From: an uncultured Eisenbergiella sp. | GTDB taxonomy: Bacteria; Bacillota; Clostridia; Lachnospirales; Lachnospiraceae | DNA: 38,714 nucleotides | Reading direction: 5' to 3' | Assembly (NCBI GenBank): GCA_947631815.1 | Contig: CANRMT010000012.1 | Coordinates: 1-38,714, forward strand | Shown here: piece by piece, positions 31,188 to 38,282 of the stretch | Layout: each line of letters begins with the position of its first letter | How positions within the stretch are numbered: the first letter of the stretch is position 1 | Program-made: the position numbers and the translations under genes | Notes under the pieces: model-generated | The model's database searches: none | Told to the model about the DNA's origin: nothing | The model's input: only the letters and a program-made list of their open reading frames with translations

Positions 31188-31439
31188 TTAATCCTCCTCC
31201 CATTTTGGAAGGATTTCATATTTACCGGATTTATACATATCAAGTAATCTTTGTTTCATATCACAATACCAATCACTAAGAACCTTGTACGAATAGTACA
31301 AGTCTCCAATTATTTCCTCTTTCAATGAACCATCCAATATATTCATGTGTAAAGTACCATCAGCTCATTCAATTGTTAATTCATTTATTTTATCTGTCAC
31401 ATATACTTCAAATTCATAAAATTCTGCTATTTTGGTCAT
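31188..31439 (-). pseudogene. Small gene with in-frame stop
   Basis: The frame reads MTKIAEFYEFEVYVTDKINE, then LTIE, then TGA (31367-31365), then continues as ADGTLHMNILDGSLKEEIIG and on to a TAA at 31188, 83 residues in all. A single base change from TGG (Trp) would explain the stop, since IEWADGT reads well. The ATG overlaps the stop of the preceding ORF as ATGA, so the gene was translated by coupling. The family is unknown to me. A sequencing error is the main alternative; a restart at the inner ATG lacks a ribosome site. Confidence 0.5.
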
Positions 31440-31582
31440 AATGTAATATTCCCTTTTTTGCAAAAATTTTGACAATCCTGTGCTTTAATGATAATATCAC
31501 TAAATTTAATGTCTTTTTCGCCTATTTCGTCAAAGAAAGGTATGGCGTCCTTAATTCCTTTTTCTTTTCCCACTCTACACAT
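31436..31582 (-). CDS. Small unknown protein, 48 residues
   Basis: A 48-residue ORF (MCRVGKEKGIKDAIPFFDEI...). It starts within the last codons of the membrane-protein gene (ending 31575) after GAAAAGGGG, and its TGA overlaps the ATG of the next ORF. The double overlap supports a coupled operon gene; the product has no recognisable domain. It could also be the remnant of a longer protein. Confidence 0.4.
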   Translation of the reverse strand: MCRVGKEKGIKDAIPFFDEIGEKDIKFSDIIIKAQDCQNFCKKGNITL

Positions 31583-32846
31583 CCCCTTTTCTCTTTTTCC
31601 TCCTCCAATACATCCCCACAAGCACTGCTCCGAACATCGCGATCCCCACGCATGAGAGCACGAAACCAACGATCATTTCCGCCCTGCCTGACGATAAATA
31701 ATCCACCGTCTGCAAAACCGCCCCCACAATGGAAATCAGACCGAATACGGCGATGATCATACCGATGCTGCCTTCCCTTCGGGCATCCAGGCGCTCCTGC
31801 TCCTCGTTGAGCAGACCGATCTTTTCCTTGATCTCGCCGATGCTCTCCTCCACGCCGTTCATGCGGATCAGCAGACGGTACATCTCGCACACGTTGTTCC
31901 AGCGCGAGATCTGGGACGGTTCCAACGTACCGTAGGCGATGAATTCCAGTGCCTCCCATTTCAACTGCTGAATACTTTTCTGAAAACCGATTTTTTCTCT
32001 CTCCAGCATATGCCGCTGATGGATTTCCTCGTTCAGCATCAGACAGGAATATTTCTGATACACCGCAAGCATCGTCAGCAGCAGATCATCCTCCGCCCGG
32101 GCCTCCAGCGAGATTTTGCCCTGCGCATAAACGAGCGAGATCTCCTGCGAGGTCACGCAGCAGCCCCAGCCGTAATCTTCGGAAATCACATCCTTCGCGC
32201 CCGTGACATAAGCCACATCCTCCTCCGAAAGGTCCTCAAAATCACGGGACAGCTCAATGATCCGATGTTCATTGTAGGTGATCCTGCTCAGGATCTCCGT
32301 ATTGGCAAACCGCTTCGGCGCATATGCCGCGTTGAGACGATAGGCCTCCTTTAAAACGACGCTGCCATCTCCGTCCCCCGCCATGAACCAACGAAACCGC
32401 GGGCTGCTCTGCTGCAGGATCTTTTCTTCAAGCTCTTTCAAAAAGGCATGCTGTTTTGCCTTTACTTCCTCCGTTTCGCTCAGATACCCCGGATAGATGA
32501 ACTCATATACGGAATCCACATCCTGATTGCGGTATGACAGATAAACCGTCAGGAACGCCACGCCGTTGTAAAATACAAAAAGCTGCAGATCCGTAATCGG
32601 AATGTCCGCCTTCATGCGGATCGGCGTCAAATTCACATGCAAACGAAACCGTCGGACAAAATCCCCATCCGCCCGGCACTTACGGTTCATCAGCTCGATG
32701 AAATCGCCGGAGACAAAGGGAATTTCCTCTCCGACAACAGAGATATGCCGGAATCCCGCCATTTCCTCATAACGAAGCGGCAGGATGAGAAACATGCCCC
32801 GTGCCAGATCATCTTTGTCCTTTGTCCCTTCCCAATAACTTCTCAT
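31575..32846 (-). CDS. CorA-shaped coiled-coil membrane protein, unknown
   Basis: A 423-residue protein with a large soluble N-terminal region (about 1-310), a long coiled coil (about 320-370, with EESIGEIKEKIGLLNEEQER) and two closely spaced C-terminal membrane helices (MIIAVFGLISIVGAVLQTV and MIVGFVLSCVGIAMFGAVLV) ending in a basic tail RRKKRKGDV. This shape resembles CorA-type channels, but the GMN signature between the helices is missing, so magnesium transport should not be assumed. The ATG at 32846 follows GGGAG; the frame extends to a TTG at 32966, but that stretch overlaps a better small ORF in another frame. Possibly a membrane sensor for the nearby phosphoesterases. Confidence 0.7.
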   Translation of the reverse strand: MRSYWEGTKDKDDLARGMFLILPLRYEEMAGFRHISVVGEEIPFVSGDFIELMNRKCRADGDFVRRFRLHVNLTPIRMKADIPITDLQLFVFYNGVAFLTVYLSYRNQDVDSVYEFIYPGYLSETEEVKAKQHAFLKELEEKILQQSSPRFRWFMAGDGDGSVVLKEAYRLNAAYAPKRFANTEILSRITYNEHRIIELSRDFEDLSEEDVAYVTGAKDVISEDYGWGCCVTSQEISLVYAQGKISLEARAEDDLLLTMLAVYQKYSCLMLNEEIHQRHMLEREKIGFQKSIQQLKWEALEFIAYGTLEPSQISRWNNVCEMYRLLIRMNGVEESIGEIKEKIGLLNEEQERLDARREGSIGMIIAVFGLISIVGAVLQTVDYLSSGRAEMIVGFVLSCVGIAMFGAVLVGMYWRRKKRKGDV

Positions 32847-32979
32847 CCGTTTTTTCTCCCGTATCCGTTTGCTCCAACAGGTTCTCAGGCCCGCCCTTGA
32901 CCCTTTCCGCACATTTCGCGATCGTGCAAAATAAGTCTTCGATATTTGAAAAGAAAGACAGGTCAAGGATCTTTTGCAT
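32809..32979 (-). CDS. Small unknown protein, 56 residues
   Basis: Starts at 32979, four bases after the preceding stop, and encodes MQKILDLSFFSNIEDLFCTI followed by AKCAERVKGG and a charged tail. It ends inside the first codons of the membrane-protein gene (overlap 38 bases). Amphipathic N-terminal half with two cysteines. No family recognised. The fit between the adjacent genes supports it being real. Confidence 0.5.
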   Translation of the reverse strand: MQKILDLSFFSNIEDLFCTIAKCAERVKGGPENLLEQTDTGEKTDEKLLGRDKGQR

Positions 32980-32982
32980 GCA

Positions 32983-33231
32983 TCACTCGTCTGTCCTCAT
33001 GGCGATCAGTGTCAACTCAGGCTTGCTGTAACAAAAATATCCATTTGTTTCCACAAGTTCATACCGTTCATCGAATGTGCGTGAATTTTTGATGCCATAA
33101 AAGCAGTCCTCATACCACTGTTTGAAATCCGGCCCATACTGACGGTTTTTGAGTTCCAGCACAGGGACGAACTTACCTTCTTCGATCCTTGCCAGCTCTA
33201 TGTCAGACAGCCTCATGCTAATGACTCTCAT
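32983..33231 (-). CDS. Small unknown protein, 82 residues
   Basis: An 82-residue protein (RLSDIELARIEEGKFVPVLE...). The ATG at 33231 follows AAGGAGGTG, an excellent ribosome site. Contains a Trp/Tyr/Phe-rich middle (DFKQWYEDCFYGIKN). No domain recognised; predicted cytoplasmic. Both flanking ORFs overlap or abut it. Confidence 0.65.
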   Translation of the reverse strand: MRVISMRLSDIELARIEEGKFVPVLELKNRQYGPDFKQWYEDCFYGIKNSRTFDERYELVETNGYFCYSKPELTLIAMRTDE

Positions 33232-33388
33232 CCCGCAGCACCTCCTTCTTCTCTCTGAAATGTTTCATAATGGCAGATTTTAACGTGAGTGAATCATACT
33301 CACAGTCTGCACCCCTGCACATGCTGTATATGGCCTGCCATCCCTCAAAATGCTTCGACGGTTTCAGGCCCGTTTCATCTCTTTTCAA
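33218..33388 (-). CDS. Small unknown protein, 56 residues, TTG start
   Basis: The TTG start at 33388 overlaps the TGA stop of the phosphoesterase C gene in a 4-base TTGA junction, with GGGGAGG about 10 bases upstream. The product (KRDETGLKPSKHFEGWQAIY...) is charged, with two cysteines (MCRGADCEY). It ends 14 bases into the next gene. No family recognised. Typical translational coupling; too short for most ORF callers. Confidence 0.5.
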   Translation of the reverse strand: MKRDETGLKPSKHFEGWQAIYSMCRGADCEYDSLTLKSAIMKHFREKKEVLRDESH

Positions 33389-34083
33389 ACATAATATTCC
33401 TCCCCGGTGTCAAGGCAAATAGCGCCCAGCGCGCCGCCGAAGGTACAGCCGCAGTCGATGGCGATATGATTGTTGGCGCGGTAGATCCGATCCGGGGAAG
33501 GATTTTCAGCTATCAGCCGGGTGGGAGTATGCCCGGAAACCACAAATCTGTCCGGCCAGTACCTCCGCGCGTAATCCGGCCTTCCCTCGATGAAATCCGC
33601 CGGGGAATACTCCTCCAGAGGCTTTTCCGGAGAAAAATTTTCCAGTCCCGCGTGAACCAGAAGGTAATCGCGCCCTCCGGCGCGGACCTCTTCATAAAGC
33701 GTGAACTCCCCGAGATATTCCAGCACTTCACTGCGCTCCCCGGAAGAAAGGGCCGTAAAGGCTTTCAGCGTAGGAATCCCTCCGTTGATGAGCCAATCAT
33801 TCAGGGCACCCATCTCCGCTTCTCCCAGCGCAGACAGCGATTCCTCCGTGATCTCCCGCATCAGAAAACGGAGACAGACCGCCATCATGAACTCATGGTT
33901 GCCGAGGATGGGATACACGTTGGGGCGGTTCATCATGTCCCGCAGGATCCGGATCCCGTCTGGTCCCCGGTCAACAACATCCCCCAGGACATAGAGAGTG
34001 TCCTGCGGGCGGAAGTCTATGGTCTGCAGCATCTGACAATACTTATCGAAGCAGCCGTGCGGGTCGCTGAGAACGTAGATCAT
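33385..34083 (-). CDS. PPP-fold metallophosphoesterase (C), Ser/Thr phosphatase-like
   Basis: A 232-residue calcineurin-like phosphoesterase with the full PPP motif set: SDPHGC (6-11), LGDVVDRGPDG, LGNHEFMM, LVHAGLEN and VSGHTPTR, ending DCGCTFGGALGAICLDTGEE. It is closest to bacterial Ser/Thr protein phosphatases (PrpA/PrpE-like), with Asp-Pro-His where Asp-Ile/Met-His is more usual. GGAGGAGG precedes 34083. A candidate internal promoter lies about 50 bases upstream. It heads the run of overlapping small genes and the membrane protein. Confidence 0.9.
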   Translation of the reverse strand: MIYVLSDPHGCFDKYCQMLQTIDFRPQDTLYVLGDVVDRGPDGIRILRDMMNRPNVYPILGNHEFMMAVCLRFLMREITEESLSALGEAEMGALNDWLINGGIPTLKAFTALSSGERSEVLEYLGEFTLYEEVRAGGRDYLLVHAGLENFSPEKPLEEYSPADFIEGRPDYARRYWPDRFVVSGHTPTRLIAENPSPDRIYRANNHIAIDCGCTFGGALGAICLDTGEEYYV

Positions 34084-34134
34084 GGAGCCTCCTCCTTCTT
34101 TTTGAAAGCTTCGTTCCGTTTCCCTTCCACCCTT

Positions 34135-34164
34135 ATTCTACCATCCTGCTCCTTCCCGTGACAA
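34135..34164 (-). promoter_or_regulatory. Candidate promoter of the phosphoesterase cluster
   Basis: On the minus strand TTGTCA (34164-34159) and TAGAAT (34140-34135) with an 18-base spacer. It would start the cluster separately from the upstream helix-turn-helix gene. Confidence 0.45.
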
Positions 34165-34245
34165 TTGCCTTTGCTGATTTTTCGATAAAACGACCTTTGA
34201 AACATCAAAAATACATAACTCGGTCCAATGCAGAGAACGACTCAT
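34138..34245 (-). CDS. Possible 35-residue protein
   Basis: Starts 20 bases after the stop of the helix-turn-helix gene, preceded by GAAAGGAG. Encodes MSRSLHWTELCIFDVSKVVL and a polar tail. It overlaps the candidate promoter for the next gene. Weakly supported. Confidence 0.3.
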   Translation of the reverse strand: MSRSLHWTELCIFDVSKVVLSKNQQRQLSREGAGW

Positions 34246-34264
34246 GCCATTCTCCTTTCTCTCC

Positions 34265-35128
34265 TCACCGCATCTGACGGAACGCACGTACCAGCGTCTC
34301 CTGCAGCTCACGGGTAAAATATACCGCTTCACCGCCGTCCGCCGCCGCGAAATAAAGCTTCCGCATCCGACGTTCCCACGGAGTAGGGAACGGAATGCGG
34401 AAACGTCCTGCGGCGTCAAGCTCCGCCAGCCGCTCCGCCGGAAGGACGTCCGTCAGCTCGAACACAGGATCAAAATAGCCCAGGCGCGGGTTCAGCCGAA
34501 GCCAGCGGTCAGGCACACCGGGAAGCTCGTAACGCTTCACGAAGTCCCCCACATCCCGAACTATCTTCAGCAGGAAGCTCCTGCCGTCGCCATCGCCCGT
34601 TTCCCCGGCCGTTTGGGATATGGACTCGACCATAGCACTGAAATAGTCCTCCGCACCCTCCAGCTCCCCTGTGTCAGGCCGACGGTTATAGCAGTCCGTG
34701 GCAGCGTAGAGACCAAGAAGCTCCCAGAGCCGCACAAACACGGTTTCCCCGATACGCCGGTCTTCCTCGGACCAACCTCCAAAGCAGGAGGCCAGCAGGC
34801 ACAGGACCTCCCCAGGATCCGCTGACACCTCCGCCCGGACATCCGTCCGGGGGACCGCCAGCTCCAGAAAAACGCTTTCATCTCTCTCCAGCACCCTGCC
34901 GTAGGCACGGATGATAGTGATATCGCAGGGGAAATTAGCGCCGCGTTTTGTCCGTGTGCGCAGATGATTCTCCACGGTGGATGGCGACACCCCGCCCGCC
35001 TTGGCCAGCCGCTCCTTCATTTTATCCCGGCCATCCTGCGCTGCGGCCCGCTCCGCACTCTCACGGAACTGCTGCCAGAGGAACCGGTAAACCCGGCCTT
35101 CCCCATCCGCATAAAACCGCATGTCCAT
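34265..35128 (-). CDS. Helix-turn-helix-like regulator of the cluster (unknown family)
   Basis: A 287-residue protein. Residues about 35-80 (MKERLAKAGGVSPSTVENHL...DITIIRAYGRVL) look like a helix-turn-helix domain of the XRE type. The remainder (about 90-287) is an uncharacterised helical/beta domain rich in acidic and Trp/Phe residues (CFGGWSEEDRRIGETVFVRL; RYELPGVPDRWLRLNPRLGY). AAGGAGGG precedes the ATG. It sits first in the cluster, behind its own TATAAT promoter with two palindromes, so it may regulate itself and the phosphoesterase genes. Function inferred from the motif and position only. Confidence 0.6.
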   Translation of the reverse strand: MDMRFYADGEGRVYRFLWQQFRESAERAAAQDGRDKMKERLAKAGGVSPSTVENHLRTRTKRGANFPCDITIIRAYGRVLERDESVFLELAVPRTDVRAEVSADPGEVLCLLASCFGGWSEEDRRIGETVFVRLWELLGLYAATDCYNRRPDTGELEGAEDYFSAMVESISQTAGETGDGDGRSFLLKIVRDVGDFVKRYELPGVPDRWLRLNPRLGYFDPVFELTDVLPAERLAELDAAGRFRIPFPTPWERRMRKLYFAAADGGEAVYFTRELQETLVRAFRQMR

Positions 35129-35173
35129 GCCGCACCCTCCTTCGCGTCATATGCTTTTTTCCCTTTGTTTCAT

Positions 35174-35219
35174 ATTATAAACCGAACCGCCCGAAAGGGC
35201 AATGTTGTCCGTTCAACAT
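35174..35219 (-). promoter_or_regulatory. Promoter with palindromes
   Basis: On the minus strand TTGCCC (35202-35197), 17 bases, TATAAT (35179-35174). The palindrome GCCC-GAAA-GGGC (35189-35200) overlaps the -35, and ATGTTG-6-CAACAT (35202-35219) lies just upstream; either could be an operator. Confidence 0.65.
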
Positions 35220-35320
35220 CGACAGCTTCGCCCCTTTGCCGCGTGTGTGAGCATTCCTGCTGGATTTCGCATTTCCGGTCCGATCCGGGCGGCGGGTCCT
35301 TTTCCCCGAATCGCATACGA

Positions 35321-36700
35321 TCATCTCAGGAACAGCCGGATCACCTTATCGTAGACCGGCCGGTACGGCTGATAGCGCATAGGCAGATCCAGCCAGAGCT
35401 TTTTGTCCACGATGCTCTTATGATGGGAAAAGGTCATAAAGCCCGCCTTGCCGTGGTAAGCGCCCATGCCGCTCTCCCCGAAGCCGCCGAAGCCCATTTC
35501 GCTGGTGGCAAGATGGATGACGGTGTCGTTGATGCAGCCGCCGCCGAAGCCGCAGCGGGACAGGACGGTTTTCGCGCTGGCCTTTTTCCTCGTGAACAGG
35601 TAAAGGGCCAGCGGATGCGCCATGGAATTGATCTTCGCCACGGCCTCCTCCAGGCTGTCATAGGTCAGCACGGGGAGGAGGGGCCCGAAGATCTCCTCCT
35701 GCATCACCGGATCGTCAAACGTCACGCCCCACAGCACCGTGGGCGCGATCCGCAGGGTTTCTTTCTCCTTTTTCCCGCCATATGCCGTCTTTTTTTCGTC
35801 CAGCAGGCCGCACAGCCTGTCGAAATGCTTTTCATTGATGATCTTGCCATAGTCCGGATCAGCCAGCGGATCGTCCCCGAACTGCTTCCGGATCTGTTTC
35901 CCGATCTCCGAGATCAGCTTTTCTTCCACTTTTCTGTCACAGTAAATATAATCCGGCGCCACGCAGGTCTGTCCGCAGTTCAGAAACTTGCCGAACACGA
36001 TGCGCCTCGCGGCCAGCTTCAGATCGGCGGTCTCGTCCACGATGCAGGGGCTTTTCCCGCCCAGCTCCAGCGTCACGGGCGTCAGGCGCTCCGCCGCATG
36101 GCGCATCACTTCTTTGCCCACGGCCTGACTGCCGGTGAAAAAGATATAGTCGAAATGCTCCTGCAGCAGGCATGTATTTTCCGCCCGGCCTCCCGTCACC
36201 GCCGCCGCGTACCGCTCCGGAAAGCACTCCGCGAGGATCTGCGCCACGATCCGGCCGGTCGCGGAGGAATAGGCGCTGGGCTTGACCACGGCGGTGTTGC
36301 CCGCCGCCAGCGCGTCAACCAGCGGCTCCATGGTCAGCAGGAACGGGTAGTTCCAGGGACTCATGATCAGCACGACGCCGTAGGGCGAGGGTTTTATGAA
36401 GCTGCGGGATGCGAACTGCGCCAGCGGCGTATGCACCGTCCTCTCCCGCGCGAACCGACGGATATGCGAAAGCATGTAGGAGATCTCGCTCAGGGTCAGC
36501 CCCACCTCGCACATATACCCCTCACTCCTGCTTTTGCCCAGATCCGTCCGCAGCGCCGCCAGGATCCCGTCCTCCTTTGCCCGAATGCAGTCCCGCAGCC
36601 GCTTCAGGGCGCCGATCCTGCCCTCCAGGTCCAGGGTTGCCCCCGTCAGAAAATACTGCCGCTGTCCGTCCACCAGATTTTTGATCTTTTCCGCGTCCAT
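35321..36700 (-). CDS. Aldehyde dehydrogenase (ALDH3-like)
   Basis: A 459-residue NAD(P)-dependent aldehyde dehydrogenase of the short class-3 type. Catalytic Cys246 (NCGQTCVAPD), general base Glu212 (LELGGKSP) and Asn117 (SPWNYPF) are all present. The C-terminus (MRYQPYRPVYDKVIRLFL) is hydrophobic, as in membrane-associated class-3 enzymes. Oxidises aliphatic or aromatic aldehydes to acids. GGAGG precedes the ATG at 36700. It follows the alcohol dehydrogenase gene by 31 bases, and together they could interconvert an alcohol, aldehyde and acid; the substrate is unknown. Confidence 0.95.
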   Translation of the reverse strand: MDAEKIKNLVDGQRQYFLTGATLDLEGRIGALKRLRDCIRAKEDGILAALRTDLGKSRSEGYMCEVGLTLSEISYMLSHIRRFARERTVHTPLAQFASRSFIKPSPYGVVLIMSPWNYPFLLTMEPLVDALAAGNTAVVKPSAYSSATGRIVAQILAECFPERYAAAVTGGRAENTCLLQEHFDYIFFTGSQAVGKEVMRHAAERLTPVTLELGGKSPCIVDETADLKLAARRIVFGKFLNCGQTCVAPDYIYCDRKVEEKLISEIGKQIRKQFGDDPLADPDYGKIINEKHFDRLCGLLDEKKTAYGGKKEKETLRIAPTVLWGVTFDDPVMQEEIFGPLLPVLTYDSLEEAVAKINSMAHPLALYLFTRKKASAKTVLSRCGFGGGCINDTVIHLATSEMGFGGFGESGMGAYHGKAGFMTFSHHKSIVDKKLWLDLPMRYQPYRPVYDKVIRLFLR

Positions 36701-36731
36701 ATTGTGTTATTCCTCCGCTTCCATATTTATA

Positions 36732-37940
36732 TTATTTCTCTGTTTCCATCACCAGTTCATAAAATACTTCCAGCTCCTTCGCATCCATCAGCACCGGCAC
36801 CGGGTACAGGGGATTTCCTTCGCGGTCCGCCAGACGGGCCAGCCTCGGGATATCCTCTTTCCGGATCTGCGGGATTGTATCCCCGATCCCGAACCGCTTC
36901 TTCATGGCCTGCACCGCCTCGATGAAGCGGAACGCGGCCACATCGTCCGGCGTGTCCCCGTCCGCCAGTCCGGCCGCCTCCGCCAGACGGTGCAGTTTTT
37001 TATGGATGCACGGCCCGTAAGCCTCCAGCACCATGGGCAGCAGCACCGCATTCGCCAGCCCGTGGGGCACGTTGTACGCGCCGCCCAGCGAATGAGCCAC
37101 CGCGTGAACATAGCCCACATAGGATTTGGTGAAAGCGCAGCCCGCATAAAACGCGGCCTTCAGCATGTTCCGCCGGGCCTTCAGATCCGCTCCGTTCTGC
37201 CAGGCGGTATCCAGATTTTCGAAGACCAGCTTCACCGCCCGCAGAGCGGCCTTTCGGGTATCCCGCGTAGTGGATCTGCCGATATAAGCCTCCACCGCAT
37301 GGGTCAGAGCGTCCAGACCCGTGGTAGCAGTGACAAAGGGCGGCAGGCTCAGCGTGACCTTCGGATCCAGCACCGCATATCGCGGGATCAGCGGAAAATC
37401 GTTGATAGGATATTTATGCCTCGTCCTGCTGTCCACGATCACCGCGGCCAGCGTGGTCTCGCTGCCCGTTCCCGCCGTGGTGGGCACCGCGAACAGCAGC
37501 GGCAGGGGCAAAAGCACCTTCAGGATGCCCGCCATGTCTCCCGGCTGCTTATGGGGTCTGACCGTGCAGGCTCCCACCGCCTTGGCACAGTCCATGCTGG
37601 AGCCGCCGCCGAAGCCGATGAGCACGTCGCAGCCGTGCTCCCGGTACAGCGCCAGCGCCTCCGCCACGTTGTCCGTGGTGGGGTTCGCCACCGTTTTATC
37701 GTAAATATAACAGGGAATGCCCGCCCCGGCAAGCACTTCCTCCAGTTCCTTCGTCAGGCCCAGCCCGCGGACGGTCGCGTCCGTCACCAACAGTACCGGT
37801 CCCTTTTTCTGCTGCAGAATGATCTCCGGTATCGCGCGCACGCTGTCCAGGATCTGCGGCCTGCGGTACGGCAGCACCGGGATCGCCAGCCGAAGGGCCG
37901 TCTGAAAGGTGCGGCAATATGCTTTTCTGATCGGATTCAT
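36732..37940 (-). CDS. Iron-containing alcohol dehydrogenase
   Basis: A 402-residue group III (Fe-dependent) alcohol dehydrogenase. The N-terminal NAD(P) domain has FGGGSSMDCAKAVG, and the C-terminal domain holds the metal ligands Asp210 and His214 (GLDALTHAVEAY), His279 and His293 (VHAVAHSLGGAYNVPHG). The length is typical. AGGAGG precedes 37940. It is the first gene of a two-gene operon with the aldehyde dehydrogenase. Confidence 0.95.
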   Translation of the reverse strand: MNPIRKAYCRTFQTALRLAIPVLPYRRPQILDSVRAIPEIILQQKKGPVLLVTDATVRGLGLTKELEEVLAGAGIPCYIYDKTVANPTTDNVAEALALYREHGCDVLIGFGGGSSMDCAKAVGACTVRPHKQPGDMAGILKVLLPLPLLFAVPTTAGTGSETTLAAVIVDSRTRHKYPINDFPLIPRYAVLDPKVTLSLPPFVTATTGLDALTHAVEAYIGRSTTRDTRKAALRAVKLVFENLDTAWQNGADLKARRNMLKAAFYAGCAFTKSYVGYVHAVAHSLGGAYNVPHGLANAVLLPMVLEAYGPCIHKKLHRLAEAAGLADGDTPDDVAAFRFIEAVQAMKKRFGIGDTIPQIRKEDIPRLARLADREGNPLYPVPVLMDAKELEVFYELVMETEK

Positions 37941-38016
37941 AAATCAGTTCCTCCTGAAAAATATGATACGGCGGCACGGCGCCATCCTTCCCCGCGTCCC
38001 CGAAACAGCGGACGCG

Positions 38017-38044
38017 AAAAGGCGGCCATGTCACAGCCGCCTTT
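38017..38044. terminator. Hairpin in the leader of the dehydrogenase operon
   Basis: AAAAGGCGGC (38017-38026) pairs with GCCGCCTTT (38036-38044). It has short T tracts both ways. It lies at the predicted start of the leftward transcript, so it is either an attenuator of the dehydrogenase operon or a terminator for transcription coming from the right. Confidence 0.5.
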
Positions 38045-38045
38045 C

Positions 38046-38074
38046 ATTATAATTCACTTTGTGAACTATTTCCA
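38046..38074 (-). promoter_or_regulatory. Possible promoter with spacer palindrome
   Basis: On the minus strand TGGAAA, 17 bases, TATAAT (38051-38046). The spacer contains the palindrome TTCAC-TTT-GTGAA (38053-38065), a likely operator. Its half-sites resemble the MarR operator at 13985. The rest of the 342-base gap holds the hairpins listed and nothing else recognisable. Confidence 0.4.
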
Positions 38075-38180
38075 GTATTTTTTCATTTTTTCACCGCTTG
38101 AAAACGCGGCAGGGTCTGGCTTTCCCACTTGCAAAACATATAGAATTATGCTATAACCCGAGTTTGCCACTTGTAAACGT

Positions 38181-38209
38181 GAAATGGAGCCTTTTTTCGG
38201 CTCCATTTC
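38181..38209. terminator. Hairpin downstream of the transposase
   Basis: GAAATGGAGCC (38181-38191) and GGCTCCATTTC (38199-38209) are perfectly complementary around TTTTTTC. It probably ends the leftward transposase transcript or blocks readthrough into the element; it may also lie at the IS end. Confidence 0.5.
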
Positions 38210-38282
38210 CTTGTATGTATGCGGTTTCCCCGGTATTTATACGGGTTGAGAAATTTTGAAAAAATGTACCTACATTTATGAC

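Noticed and set aside
31365..31367. TGA as selenocysteine codon
   Set aside because: No SECIS-like stem directly after it, no Cys homologue pattern; TGG to TGA change is simpler.
31575..32846. CorA magnesium transporter
   Set aside because: Topology fits, but the GMN motif is absent and the soluble part is not recognisable as CorA.
34964..38156. Long plus-strand frames opposite the dehydrogenases
   Set aside because: Antisense to two enzymes with intact catalytic residues; no start signals.
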